A stretch of 64,000 nt of DNA from Polydactylus sextarius (Eukaryota; Chordata; Actinopteri; Polynemidae): assembly GCA_016801845.1 (NCBI GenBank), contig CM028912.1, positions 8,431,001-8,495,000 on the forward strand, in the 5' to 3' direction. A program made the translations under genes and the position numbers. Each line of letters begins with the position of its first letter. Position 1 is the first letter of the stretch. The notes beneath the pieces are model-generated. The model was not told where the DNA came from. It was given only the letters and a program-made list of their open reading frames with translations, and did not search any database. Positions 53,401-61,700 of the stretch are shown one piece after another.

Positions 53401-56400
53401 CTATTTGGTACAATTGTTAGAGTGGCCACAATAGCTCTGTGTTTTGACACACTACACACAAGCCCTAAGTGTGCACTCGACTCACTGTTGTGAAGTGTGG
53501 TGATGTTTGCTACCAAAATATTGACTTCTGGCTTCAAATTGCTGTGTCCCAGCTTGCATCCAAATTGGCTAAACAGAAACCTCGGATACAATAAAATTAA
53601 TTTAATTCAGAGAGCCACTGAAACGATTTTAAATGTCAAAGTAGTACAGTGTTATGGTTGCGCAGCAGTAGCATATCATTATTTTTTAACATCCAGCCTC
53701 GTTTATTTACAGCCTACAAGTAGGTTAAAGAAGTGCTAACTGACATGCTTGTTATAACAGGGAGAACAAAAAATCCATTAAAGAATTTTTGGACATTTGA
53801 GTTTCAGCAATGTTAGCTGGTTGATTATGAAAACAGTATGCTGTGCTTAGACTCACAGCCAGCAAAAGCCTTATTCAAACATAAAACTCTGCCGAATGAC
53901 TGGGGGAACAACGGTGCCAAGAGCCGATGTTGGCCATCACTGTGGAAAGGAGGTTTTACAGCATTATGGTGAAAACAAAGGAGGTTTGCCTTCCTGAGAG
54001 CCTGTGCATTAAACTGATCACAGATTATTTATAATATTAGAGACGACATATTTTTACCTCATATTTTGTTTAAGAGACAATCAGGCGATCTCTAAGTACA
54101 ACACTGTGTTGAATATTAAAAGAGGTTAGGTCACATTCAGCAGGACACCGTGTTGTAAATATTTGCCAAGCCATGTCAGGAAATCACCTATACATTCGCA
54201 CAAGCTGTAGAAAGCACAAAGCACAATGGCTCTGTTGTATCCCTGGCAAATGCAAATAGTTGAGGAAACAATTTGAAATTCAAAAAAGAGGAATTCAGAT
54301 ATCAAACACAAAGGGTCATTTTGTAAGGCAGCTGATACTAGACACTGATTGTGATTAATATGTACACCAAATGTGAGGCCATGTTAAGTAAGCAATGCAT
54401 TAAAGAAATTCAACCACTTTGCATCTTGCTGAATTTCCAATTAATCACCATCATTGCCATACTGTGATCTGCCCAAACGCTCTGCGCGCATTCCTTTGTA
54501 ATTACGCTAACGTCTTTTGGCCTTTTGAGAAAAGCCAATAAATATATGCAAGGATTACATCTAATTTGTCATAACCTGTATGGTAATATACGTGTTAACA
54601 CGTTTTTATAGCATGAGGGAAAATCCACAGGCTTGTGAAAGGGAAACCTCTCTTTCTTTGAATATGTGTTGTGTATGTCCTATTATGAGTCCACATGGGC
54701 TAAAAACACTGAATCCTGGTCTCACGGTCTGTTTGTGAGGAGGTGAGAGCCTCTGACAACTACACAGAGCATTGTTCAGATTGTTACTTGGACTGGGCTC
54801 TTCTACCGTATCATCCTTCTTATTTGAACTCCATAGTATTCTGTGTCCACAGGCTATACGGCACATCTCTGAGGGTCTTGTCAACAGCTCTAGGAGAGTC
54901 TGATAGAATATGTCAGCGCCATCTTTTCAGAGGAGCTGTCAACACCAGCTTTGTATCAACCGTCTTTGAGACAGGGTACGAAACACAAACAAGCGCTGCA
55001 GGAGGCATCCCATAATGCATCCTACTGGAATTCCAAATGACAAGTCTATGAAAAACAGTCATGCTTTGCTTTTATAAATCAACAGGTATCTAACCTCTTA
55101 AGATCTTTTATTTATTTATTTATCGTGTTCAATTGACCCTATTTACAAGTGCGAATGAGTAATAATGAAAGCAGCAGCAATCTAAGTAAGGACTAGCTGA
55201 AAAGAAAAGAGTTTTTCTGAGTGTAGTCTATGTCAACAGCTCTCGAAGTGATTCCCGCAGGCATGACAAAACTAGTCCTGTCGTGACTCGTACACTTTAT
55301 GTTGTATTATTGTCTAATAGAGGCATGCATGTGGCATGTGCCTCATTCATGAAAGAAGTAAAGCCACATTACCTTGGAGCACTGTTTGTGATTCTGGCAC
55401 CACACCAAAGATCCATTATTCTGTAGGAGAAAGAAAGAAAGAAAAAAAAAATATCATCAATCATCAGAGATATTGTCGGAAAAATACATTTACAATAAAC
55501 GATTCACAAAATAAATGTGTACCTTTGACCCTTTCTTCTCCAATCACAATACATCTTAATACCTCTTTCCTGGAGTCATGGCCTTTCTGATTAACAATAA
55601 TGCTAACAGCAGACAAATTTCAAGGACTGAGTTTGAGTCAGCTTTGCGTGCTGAGTGCATGTAACCTAAGCAGGAAAGTGGGGTCAGCGGCACCAGGGCC
55701 AGGGCAAACCTCTGGTCAGTTTCAGCAGAGCACGGTGACCTTAGCTTTTCTGAGGGACCTGTTTGATCTCACAACAGACGTCCCTGAGGTCAGTGAGGCG
55801 GGAACTGATGTCAGCACTCCTGTGTAGACCGCAGATACTGCCAATTTCCTCTAATTGGTGTGGAAGTGCCACCTTCTGCGCTCCAATGAGGAAAACATTT
55901 GGTCCTAATAGTTCTGTGTATTTCTAAGTCCTCTTCGTGTAAATATATAGGGCTGTTGAACAAAGGACCAGTGGGGGTAAATGACTTGCGCAAGTGGTCA
56001 TTTCCTGAATTCCATTATAGCGAAGAATTATGTTGTCATTCTGTACAAATGTAATTGTGCTTGCATGGCAAAAGAGCAAGGCTATTTCTCCAGCATGAAT
56101 GACCAGCTCATCAACATGAAAGAGACAAAATGTTTGAATGTGCTGCATACAAGAAAATAGGGCGTTTAGGTCGATGTTTTAAAACCACACAAACTGATTT
56201 TCTGGCCACCTGTGAGCAGAAATAACACTCTGGCATATCAAAACATTGGCATGTCATCAGCTCTTCAGTTGATTTGGAAAACTTGTTCACAGACAGTTGC
56301 CAGAAAATGTGAAGCAACTTCATGTGAAGTTGAGGTTTTGGCTCCCTGATAAATGCAAAGCTAATATTTACACTTATTTTAGCTCTGATTTTGGTCTCCA

Positions 56401-59400
56401 TGTCCAAAAAAATGAGCCTCCGAGGAACCGAAATGATAAAGCTGTAGGATGCAAAACCAAAACAATGGCTAAAAGAAGCTAAAAAGTTGTGTAAAGTGGA
56501 GGGAAGCCAGTTTAGTTGAGTTTATCACCTCAACCGTCAAATGTGACAATGAATGCAGGGTTTAGATTGACATTAAAAGAGTTCATTCAAGGCAATGGCC
56601 TGGAGCTTACGTTCAGTCTAGAATAATTTCACTGCCTCTGAATGAAAGTAATGGAGTGGTAGGACAAAGCCAAAGTTTAGGGGTCTGCAGGCAAAAACTC
56701 TGCTTAAGTTCAATGTCAAGTTCAAAGCTCTTTCCCACAATGTAATCCAAAGAAAATTTCCCATGAGACCTTAGGAGAGAACTTATCATTAAAGGGTTTA
56801 ATTTGACATCCAGTACCAGTAAGTGCTGTGCTTTTAGTGTCAAGGATAATGGTCAAATAGCTTCAAAGGAATCCATGATTGTATAGTCCTGTCTTCAGAG
56901 AATCACTTCCACTAAAAACTGCAGATAAGGATGAAAAATATGAGTGGCTCAGGAGACCAAGGAATAGTTGTTTCATTTTGTTACCAATGAAGTGGAAGTG
57001 AACACTAACTTTCCTGTGGAGTTTAGTGTGCGTCAGCAGGTTTTCTGTCCTTTTATGTGCAATTGAACACCTTCACTCTGTTTGGCCACACTCAGATTAC
57101 AATATGAATTATTCCCCACCATTACTTCATTTTGCAGTGTATCACATGATTAAAATCCTTGTAGCGTTTGTAACTTATTAAAAAATGATCAATGCAACTG
57201 AGCCAAACACTGGTGACAACCCCCTGTAAATAAAACCCTGACATTTACACTGGCAGGCAATGCCTCTGGATAATTTAAACAGATTGTCACAACTCTACAC
57301 CAAGTTCTAAATCATCAATCCTGTTTTTGACACCTTTCTTCGCTCATCCATCAACAACGACAGGGCAAGATCCACCGAGGAGCTAATTTTGCTTTGTGAC
57401 AGCATCCATGTAGCAGAGAAGCTCAGCAGGATGTTGCCCCAGCTGTCCAGACCTGACCCTACCATGTCAGGGACCAACGGGGGAATAATTATAGGTCAGG
57501 ACTTCATCCCTCTGACTCACCATGACATTCCTCTGCAGTCTGAACATTATGCAGCACTGAGGACTGTCAAGGACTCCAGTGAATGAATGCTTTCCAGATA
57601 TCCTCCTATGTGACTGGGGTCGAGGAGAGGAGGCCAGACAGTGGTCTACCAATGTGCAGCTAACTCTGCTCTTTGTTAGTGACACTGGTGGAGTCATGTA
57701 AACAGGAGATTTATCACAGAGGTACATTATGGCTGTTGTCAGCTGAGAAGTCAGAGCAGGTGGTCAGGGGCGTGTTGTATTGTCTAGACAACTGAGGAGA
57801 ACACGGACAAAGCCCTTTTTATCTTAGAGGGTGCAATTCAACCTTTTTCTCAGAGTCTTTCATTTTGATTGAATGGATTCAAGCTTACGTTGATAAAGTG
57901 TTTTTCATCTCCTACATGCTTTCTGACTCTCGACTAATGGAAAACACTGCTGGTCTCTGAGACCTTGAACATTTCTTTCTTAAGAGTTAACAGGAGATAG
58001 GACTTCAAAGGACAGACTGGTGTCTCTGTGTGTCCTTTGACAGCACAGGGGTCCTCTGACAACACCAAAATAACTTGTCTGCAAGGGCACATACGCAACA
58101 CTAAAATAAAGGGCCTCAAGATTTAGGCTTTGACTTGAGTGGGTGTGAGGGCTGTGGTCATTGTGTTCATCAATTATTCACTTTATATGAATTATTTGAC
58201 AAGGGCTCTGAAAGTGAGCTAATGTGTTCAGCGCACATCCAATGTTAACATAAAAGGGTGTTTCAGAGATCTCAAACAACACTGGTGTAAAGTTGTCTCC
58301 ACTTAGGAATGAAGGCTGTTTGTCAAATGAGGTAGCTGAGGGTGTAGCAGCACCGGGGGCTGAGATTTACAGACGGGACTGTCATGGTTTAAAAGCATTT
58401 ATAGAGAGGTAAGGCCAAGCTACAGAGACCCCTATTCATCCGCTGTCTTCACTAATGAAAAACTCCACACATGAGACGCACACTGGCTGAGGTTTGATTC
58501 CACCGTAGGTTATTTAATATCAAAGGCAAAAACAAGGGGACACGGAAAAACTACTTTCCAATGTTTTTTCTTCCCTTCACTTAAAACACAAATCTCTCAA
58601 GCAAGATGCTTAGACTTTACCACACAGTACATTAGAAATGAATCACTGAATTTAAAATGTTAGAATTTTATTGCTTTGAATGTAATAACAAGACCTCATG
58701 GACACACCTTGCTTTTGGCTTCACAGGTCCCCACATAAATAATCCACTACAAAGCTGATGCTTTCAGAATACATAATTGCACAGGGCTCCCAGTTCGCTC
58801 TTAATATTTTAGAGTGTCCGAGGCTAATATTTATGGTTGGGTGTTCCCCTCTGTCTATTATACTAGGGTGACAAGTTCCCCAAAAGTGGAGTAAAATGTC
58901 AATAAATCTGTATTTGGAAATACTATTACATCAATAAATCTAGAGTTGCTATAAATCTGACAAGCGACGGACTACCCATGTGTTTCCCAACACTCAAACC
59001 CCATGCTTATTTCCATTTCACACTAATTCATAATTGCAACAATTAAAACAAAGTCTCTGATTTGTTCTGTGATTCAGACAAATAAAAATGAAAGACGCGT
59101 GGGTGTTCATAACATCTGCAAGTGCTAAAATCTCCCAAGTATCATTCCAGTATTCACAGAATGATCAAATTAAAGACGATATTAAAAACAGAGTTTTAAA
59201 TTCCAGCTGCAAAACCTGTTAGGAGGACAAATTGTGTGTTGTAGCATGACCAACATCCATATAGATTACGAGATATTGAGTAGACATAGTAAAACATTGA
59301 GAAACAGTAGGCAAAAGTCGCAGCTTTGACATACAGCCCAGGCATCTCATTTCCATTAAAGCGGAAAGTGTTGTATGTCTTGGTTTTCCTATCGAGTATT

Positions 59401-61560
59401 AAATGACCCCTGAAGGATGTCCGATCCAAGTTGAATTAAAGGGTCTGTCGTCTCAATCATTGGAGTGGAGCTCCAAGCCGCCTGTCAGCCCCTCGCTGTA
59501 ATAAGATCTGGCAGAGGAAGCAGATCCACCTGTAGGTTGTGCTGACTGAGCATGCTCCAGTGTTGTGGCAACAGTACATTAGAGCTTATCACATTTAGCA
59601 CTATTGGGAGCGAGCGTTTAGCAGGAAGGTGACCTCGGCGGTGCAGCATCGGTAGCTCAGCGTGCATCTTCCACACGCCTACGAGGTGTGATGCTGGCAT
59701 TTATTGGCAGGGCCAGGGGTTGGGGGGTGGGGGGTCATATGTTTTTGCAGCTGACCAGACCCCCCATTTTCACCTGAAAGGACAGTGGAGAACACATTGC
59801 ATAGGACAGTCCTTGCAAATTATCAACAATTGCCTTCTATTCTTAGACCTGCCAGTTCGCTGTAACAACCTTACTTATCGCTAACCTTAAAAATGCCCCT
59901 CTCTTTTGACTAATACCTCCCTCCTATTTCCCCCACACTGAGTAAGACTGCCTCAGACTCCCAGGCTCTGCAGTCAATTATATCGACTATTAGCTGTTCA
60001 TTAGAGGTGAGACTTCCATCGGTTATTTGACTTTTCAGTCAGGTGGTGACTAATTTAATTCTCCAACTTTGCAACCCTGGACAGGAATATATTCTTGGAA
60101 TCTTCTCAACACAAATCCCTGAGACTACCTGCCAAGTTGTGCTTTAAGAAACACTGTTTTCAATCTGTGCCCCTTGGATGCACAGTACCAGTAATTTTCA
60201 GTCCTACTGGGATGTTAATTGCAGTTAACTACATTCATCCTTCACCCCAGGTCTATATTATCCTTTAATAAAATTGCTAGCACTGACCCTCTGTTTCCCA
60301 AGGAGGAAATGCATTAAGAACCACGGCACTGGATCAATACGTGTTTTAAAAGTAAAGTTAATTGGGGACAAAGAAACAAGCAATGCCTCCTGTAGATTCA
60401 TTAGACTTAATTACAAATTTACCTTGCTCAACAATGTTTCCTGACAATTAGGGATTCATTAATGCACCTTAAGAAAGACAAGCCTTGCAAATGCAAATGA
60501 AGTCAGCATGAAAGGCGGGCACCAGATAGATAGCTGGTGAAAGGAAGCAGAGAGGAGAAGGATCAGTGACCAGTCCTTTTTATTCTAGAGTCCTGGGAGA
60601 GAACAGTGTGTCCAGTGGAGGGTGAAAAACAACTTCTGACACCACATACCAAAATCATCCAAGGAATACTGCTAATTTATAGCCTCAAACAAGGTGATTT
60701 GAGGGGGAGAAATATCATTCTTGCTATGAATATAACATATAAGGCTTGAGGTTCCTCTAATTCCAGAGTATAGAAACATTATAGAAGGAAAGTAACACTG
60801 GATATAAAGTCATAACAGGAGTTTTACACATTTCTACTAACAGACAGTGTTATGTAATTTTCCAGTAATCAGCAAATAATGAATGGAAACTGTCTCCAGT
60901 AAAAGAAATTCATCATACCCTAGAGTGAAAAATACTGCAGTGTGTTAATTACATATATTTTAAAGCGATCCACTCCACACATACATGCGACCACACAGTG
61001 TATGTGGCAACTTTATAGGATCCTCATCCTCATCCTCAGATCCTCATATATATGCATAAATATGTAACTTGTGTTTTTGTATTATTGTTATTTTTCTGGT
61101 TACACTGTGAGGAATAAAGATTAAGATATTTCCTGACAGAAAACAAAAGTATCAAAGTATCCCAGCACCATTAGTGACCTGCTCCTGTCTGCTCACAATG
61201 AGCCCAAGAGAAACAGGTTTGACTCATGTGGGGAGAAGAAGAAGCATCGAGAGGCGCATTTTTCATCTATGAAAAAACAAACAAACAAATAAACGTTTCC
61301 GTTTTTTCATCGACATATTTGCCAGCTGCGTTTTTCTTTCCAGACAGTGTGACCACACACGCTCGTACCTGAGAGTGCTTGAAGAAGGCAGAGATGCGAG
61401 TGATGTGCAGACTGAGGCATCTCGAGGCGCATCTTGCTCGGTAAATACTGGCTGTGAAGAAAGAGTCGTCTTGCTTCCTCGCGGACACACTTCCCGGGCT
61501 CGTTAACGCCGTAATCCATAAACACAGAGTCACACACACGTTCAGGCTCCTGGAAAACAT
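23665..61560 (-). CDS. anos1: Anosmin-1 (anos1/KAL1), complete 14-exon coding gene
   Basis: Secreted extracellular matrix glycoprotein. In vertebrates anosmin-1 binds heparan sulfate and FGFR1 and guides GnRH neuron migration and olfactory axon growth; human loss causes Kallmann syndrome. The spliced frame joins 61369-61560, 55373-55420, 41078-41140, 40489-40711, 36049-36233, 35530-35659, 32995-33200, 31154-31298, 30012-30158, 27185-27273, 25886-26057, 25576-25796, 24791-24932 and 23665-23723. This gives 2022 nt, or 673 residues plus TGA. Domains by residue: signal peptide 1 to about 27; Cys-rich region 44-115; WAP 127-171; FnIII-1 about 177-280; FnIII-2 about 281-393; FnIII-3 about 420-515; FnIII-4 about 538-646; His/basic tail 647-673. 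N-glycosylation sequons start at N66, N204, N295, N309, N362, N395, N465, N546 and N557. Almost every exon aligns without gaps to the human protein as I remember it, so identity is very secure. Which teleost paralogue (anos1a or anos1b) this is cannot be decided here. Confidence 0.97.
23724..24790 (-). other. anos1: anos1 intron 13 (1.1 kb)
   Basis: Final intron, before the tail exon. Its exon-13-proximal half contains a diverged interspersed repeat (24470-24665). The rest is AT-rich and featureless. Confidence 0.8.
24470..24665 (+). repeat. Diverged teleost interspersed repeat in anos1 intron 13
   Basis: Contains CTAAGCTAGCTAGCTG, AAGTGGTATCTACTGTCTCG, TCTAACTCTTGGCAAGA and TCAGACTATTGCTTTAAGG in this order. 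This is the 3' part of a common percomorph repeat whose consensus, as I recall it, ends in a CTATTCCTTTAA-like word. Non-coding; family name not known to me. Confidence 0.5.
24791..24932 (-). CDS. anos1: anos1 exon 13: end of fibronectin III domain 4 (residues 608-654)
   Basis: Reads [20 protein letters not shown] and [16 protein letters not shown], matching human FnIII-4 strands E to G, followed by the start of the C-terminal tail (SILPVIQH). The acceptor is CTCACTTGGCAG and the donor GTAAGT. It ends one base into codon 655. Confidence 0.96.
24933..25575 (-). other. anos1: anos1 intron 12 (643 nt)
   Basis: Intron within FnIII-4. No repeat, exon or obvious regulatory motif is visible. Confidence 0.8.
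25576..25796 (-). CDS. anos1: anos1 exon 12: first part of fibronectin III domain 4 (residues 534-607)
   Basis: Encodes [14 protein letters not shown], then [20 protein letters not shown] and [12 protein letters not shown], almost identical to human FnIII-4. Sequons are at N546 and N557. Two AG acceptors lie 6 nt apart, with exon starts at 25796 or 25790. The upstream one keeps the same linker length as the human protein, so I chose it; the other removes two residues (AP) in frame. The donor is GTAAGT, phase 0. Confidence 0.95.
25886..26057 (-). CDS. anos1: anos1 exon 11: end of fibronectin III domain 3 and interdomain linker (residues 477-533)
   Basis: Reads [19 protein letters not shown], then a basic loop with KSKRRSKDE (499-507), then TFLTPSC and a linker with [10 protein letters not shown]. 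Cysteines 489, 516 and 529 match positions conserved in human anosmin-1. It ends in phase 1 before GTGAGC and is joined to exon 12 by an intron of only about 89 nt. Confidence 0.95.
26058..27184 (-). other. anos1: anos1 intron 10 (1.1 kb)
   Basis: Second intron within FnIII-3. Holds a CA repeat (26442-26472); nothing else is recognisable. Confidence 0.8.
26442..26472. repeat. (CA)15 microsatellite
   Basis: Perfect dinucleotide repeat in anos1 intron 10. Confidence 0.97.
27185..27273 (-). CDS. anos1: anos1 exon 10: middle of fibronectin III domain 3 (residues 447-476)
   Basis: An 89-nt exon reading [11 protein letters not shown], then a cysteine at 462 and the N465 sequon (NET). The conserved VNRYHV.W segment of human FnIII-3 is clear. 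The acceptor is CTGGTTTCAG and the donor GTTAGT. Intron 9 upstream is 2.7 kb and intron 10 downstream is 1.1 kb. Confidence 0.95.
27405..27575. mobile_element. Weak MITE-like remnant in anos1 intron 9
   Basis: Shows the same end signature as the copy at 46735-47025: AATCAATG, TTTTTAAAAAATC and CATCATTAGTTTCAGCTTT near the right end, and GATTGATTACG with GATTAATAGATT near the left. It is heavily decayed, so the assignment is tentative. Confidence 0.3.
29090..29145. repeat. (AC)28 microsatellite
   Basis: Perfect dinucleotide repeat in anos1 intron 9; on the transcript it is (UG)28. Confidence 0.97.
30012..30158 (-). CDS. anos1: anos1 exon 9: linker and start of fibronectin III domain 3 (residues 398-446)
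   Basis: Starts with a basic, low-conservation linker ([16 protein letters not shown]) between FnIII-2 and FnIII-3. It then reads [20 protein letters not shown], which matches human FnIII-3 almost residue for residue. The acceptor is CTCTTTCCAG and the donor GTATGC. The linker is where this protein differs most from mammalian anosmin-1. Confidence 0.96.
30306..30386 (+). mobile_element. tRNA-like SINE head or tRNA pseudogene
   Basis: An 80-nt segment ends in a clear T-arm: AGAGG pairs with CCTCT around a loop carrying GGTTCAATTCC (30357-30367), a near-perfect B-box. An A-box-like TGATGGGTA and an anticodon-arm-like GCAG/CTGC stem precede it. The acceptor and D arms are degraded, so it is not a functional tRNA. 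It lies antisense in anos1 intron 8. Confidence 0.4.
30880..31115 (-). repeat. Diverged teleost interspersed repeat inside anos1 intron 8
   Basis: Contains AACCTCATGGTGGCGCTACA, GCAATCCATCAAATG and GCCATCCCCAGAGCCATGC on the + strand. These words appear together in the same common percomorph repeat seen at 190-670, here inverted. Family name unknown to me. It ends about 40 nt from exon 8. Confidence 0.55.
31154..31298 (-). CDS. anos1: anos1 exon 8: second part of fibronectin III domain 2 (residues 350-397)
   Basis: Contains the conserved run [18 protein letters not shown] that closes FnIII-2, and sequons at N362 (NNS) and N395 (NES). The acceptor is TTGTCACAG. The exon ends one base into a codon before GTAACT. 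A diverged interspersed repeat begins only about 40 nt downstream in intron 8. Confidence 0.96.
31299..32994 (-). other. anos1: anos1 intron 7 (1.7 kb)
   Basis: Intron inside FnIII-2. Contains a T21 run (about 31364-31384) and otherwise unique AT-rich sequence; no exon or named repeat was recognised. Confidence 0.8.
32995..33200 (-). CDS. anos1: anos1 exon 7: first part of fibronectin III domain 2 (residues 281-349)
   Basis: Encodes [12 protein letters not shown] at the domain start, the motif [16 protein letters not shown] and a basic cluster KKKRRK at 340-345. That cluster is conserved in human anosmin-1 and may add to glycosaminoglycan binding, which is inference. Sequons lie at N295 (NLT) and N309 (NWT). 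The exon ends in phase 0 before GTAATT. Confidence 0.97.
33201..35529 (-). other. anos1: anos1 intron 6 (2.3 kb)
   Basis: Between FnIII-1 and FnIII-2. UG-rich tracts follow the donor directly on the transcript (35517-35528 and 35489-35502). A CA repeat (+ strand) is at 34155-34183 and poly-A at about 35182-35194. Nothing coding was found. Confidence 0.8.
34155..34183. repeat. Interrupted (CA)14 microsatellite
   Basis: CA repeat with one CG interruption, in anos1 intron 6. Confidence 0.95.
35530..35659 (-). CDS. anos1: anos1 exon 6: second half of fibronectin III domain 1 (residues 238-280)
   Basis: Begins [20 protein letters not shown] and continues through the conserved [11 protein letters not shown] strand G region of FnIII-1. 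The donor is GTCTGT, a weak match at +3 and +4, followed by UG-rich sequence. The 130-nt length is not a multiple of three, so skipping it would shift the frame and truncate the protein. The acceptor is CTGTCCCTCAG. Confidence 0.96.
35660..36048 (-). other. anos1: anos1 intron 5 (389 nt) with CA repeat at the donor
   Basis: Short intron splitting FnIII-1. On the transcript a (CA)n tract begins at about +7 from the donor (36042 down to 36014). The rest is unique sequence ending in a pyrimidine-rich acceptor. Confidence 0.85.
36014..36042. repeat. (TG)14 microsatellite beside the anos1 exon 5 donor
   Basis: On the transcript strand this is (CA)14 starting about 7 nt after the exon 5/intron 5 junction. 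Confidence 0.97.
36049..36233 (-). CDS. anos1: anos1 exon 5: first half of fibronectin III domain 1 (residues 176-237)
   Basis: Reads [12 protein letters not shown] at its start and [18 protein letters not shown] in the middle, nearly identical to human FnIII-1. It contains the N204 sequon (NIS). The acceptor is preceded by an uninterrupted T tract of about 14. The donor is CAG then GTACGAGC, immediately followed on the transcript by a (CA)n microsatellite (36014-36042). It ends in phase 0. Confidence 0.97.
37459..37483. repeat. (AC)12 microsatellite
   Basis: CA repeat with one AT interruption, in anos1 intron 4. Confidence 0.93.
38429..38458. repeat. (CA)15 microsatellite
   Basis: Perfect CA repeat preceded by imperfect ACATACA units, in anos1 intron 4. 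Confidence 0.96.
40489..40711 (-). CDS. anos1: anos1 exon 4: end of Cys-rich region and WAP domain (residues 102-175)
   Basis: Encodes [18 protein letters not shown], then the complete whey acidic protein four-disulfide core. The eight WAP cysteines are C129, C142, C146, C152, C158, C159, C163 and C167, with the adjacent CC pair and the CGHTC ending typical of the family. In anosmin this domain and FnIII-1 are the main interaction region for heparan sulfate, FGFR1 and uPA. The linker at 120-123 reads SVEG where the human protein has a more hydrophobic YILL. It ends in phase 1 before donor GTAATA. Confidence 0.97.
40712..41077 (-). other. anos1: anos1 intron 3 (366 nt)
   Basis: Short GT-AG intron between exons 3 and 4. 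Nothing further is recognisable in it apart from a purine-rich GA tract (about 40745-40770). Confidence 0.85.
41078..41140 (-). CDS. anos1: anos1 exon 3: 63-nt microexon of the Cys-rich region (residues 81-101)
   Basis: Twenty-one codons beginning [12 protein letters not shown] and ending LCE, with four cysteines. This continues the anosmin N-terminal Cys-box directly from exon 2. Acceptor CTCTTCACAG and donor GTATGT flank it, and both ends are phase 0. Exon 4 follows after only 366 nt. Confidence 0.96.
44554..44573. repeat. (GAA)n trinucleotide repeat
   Basis: Six GAA/AAG units after a short A run, in anos1 intron 2. Confidence 0.9.
46735..47025. mobile_element. Diverged MITE-like DNA element in anos1 intron 2
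   Basis: Both ends are built from imperfect TAATCGATTAATC-type words (GATTAATCATTTTGTC at 46782-46797 and CTAATTAGTTGAAAGTC near 47001-47017). The middle contains ACAAAGAAAAGCATCAAATC and TTTTAAGAAACTCTAACTGG. This matches a very abundant percomorph non-autonomous element as I remember it. The copy is decayed and non-coding. Confidence 0.5.
55373..55420 (-). CDS. anos1: anos1 exon 2: 48-nt microexon of the Cys-rich region (residues 65-80)
   Basis: A 16-codon exon reading [16 protein letters not shown], essentially identical to human anosmin-1 at this place. Acceptor TCCTACAG and donor GTAATG flank it, and both ends are phase 0. It carries the N66 glycosylation sequon and two cysteines. It is too short to be noticed as an open frame. 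It sits alone between a 5.9 kb and a 14.2 kb intron. Confidence 0.96.
55421..61368 (-). other. anos1: anos1 intron 1 (5.9 kb)
   Basis: GT-AG intron between the signal-peptide exon and microexon 2. I see no additional exon in it. It holds a candidate conserved regulatory segment (60380-60520), AT-rich tracts and a short imperfect CCTCAT repeat (61022-61040), but no clear transposon copy. Confidence 0.85.
60380..60520. promoter_or_regulatory. Candidate conserved intronic enhancer in anos1 intron 1
   Basis: Unlike the simple-repeat-rich sequence around it, this segment is dense in homeodomain TAAT/ATTA cores. It also has a SOX-like AACAATG (60430-60436) and a perfect octamer ATGCAAAT (60491-60498). 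This composition is typical of developmental conserved noncoding elements. Conservation itself cannot be seen from one sequence. Confidence 0.3.
61369..61560 (-). CDS. anos1: anos1 exon 1: signal peptide and start of Cys-rich region (residues 1-64)
   Basis: Starts at the ATG at 61560, which has A at -3, and encodes 64 codons. A hydrophobic stretch at residues 6-20 followed by small residues up to A27 is a signal peptide. The segment [11 protein letters not shown] (41-51) and the following ITRISAFF (53-60) match the first conserved anosmin motif, with C44 and C48. The exon ends CAG before the donor GTACGAG, in phase 0. The N-terminal 30 residues differ from the human signal peptide, as expected for this part of a secreted protein. 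Confidence 0.95.
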
Positions 61561-61700
61561 GGTCCCCGCGGTTGTGTATTTAATCCCTCCACGGATCGGA
61601 CACTACTGAGTGCAGGCTCCGCCGGAGAAACTAAAAGAAACTTCAATTATACACTGGGGAGGAGTCACGGGCTCACGTGGCCTGTGATTGGAGGACCGCG
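61561..61700 (-). promoter_or_regulatory. anos1: Putative anos1 core promoter and 5' UTR
   Basis: On the minus strand upstream of the ATG there is, in order, a CCAAT box (61687-61691), a palindromic E-box CACGTG (61674-61679), a GC-rich GACTCCTCCCC stretch (about 61656-61666) and a TATA-like TATAAT (61646-61651). The spacing suggests a start site near 61615-61620 and a short 5' UTR of about 55-60 nt. The region is richer in G+C and CpG than its surroundings. Motif-based inference only. Confidence 0.5.

Larger units (their letters stand above)
41141..55372 (-). other. anos1: anos1 intron 2 (14.2 kb)
   Basis: Longest intron, between two microexons of the Cys-rich region. Besides unique AT-rich sequence it holds a C11 run (41755-41765), a G10 run (about 41902-41911), several A/T homopolymers (for example 43660-43680 and 52400-52418), a GAA repeat (44554-44573), a diverged MITE-like repeat (46735-47025), a pair of CCAAT motifs (51081-51120) and a TTTA repeat (about 55108-55124). 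I found no coding exon. Confidence 0.8.

Noticed and set aside
61263..61490. Other minus strand frames overlapping anos1 exon 1 (also 61307-61537)
   Set aside because: Shadow frames; only the frame from 61560 gives the [11 protein letters not shown] anosmin motif and continues into exon 2.
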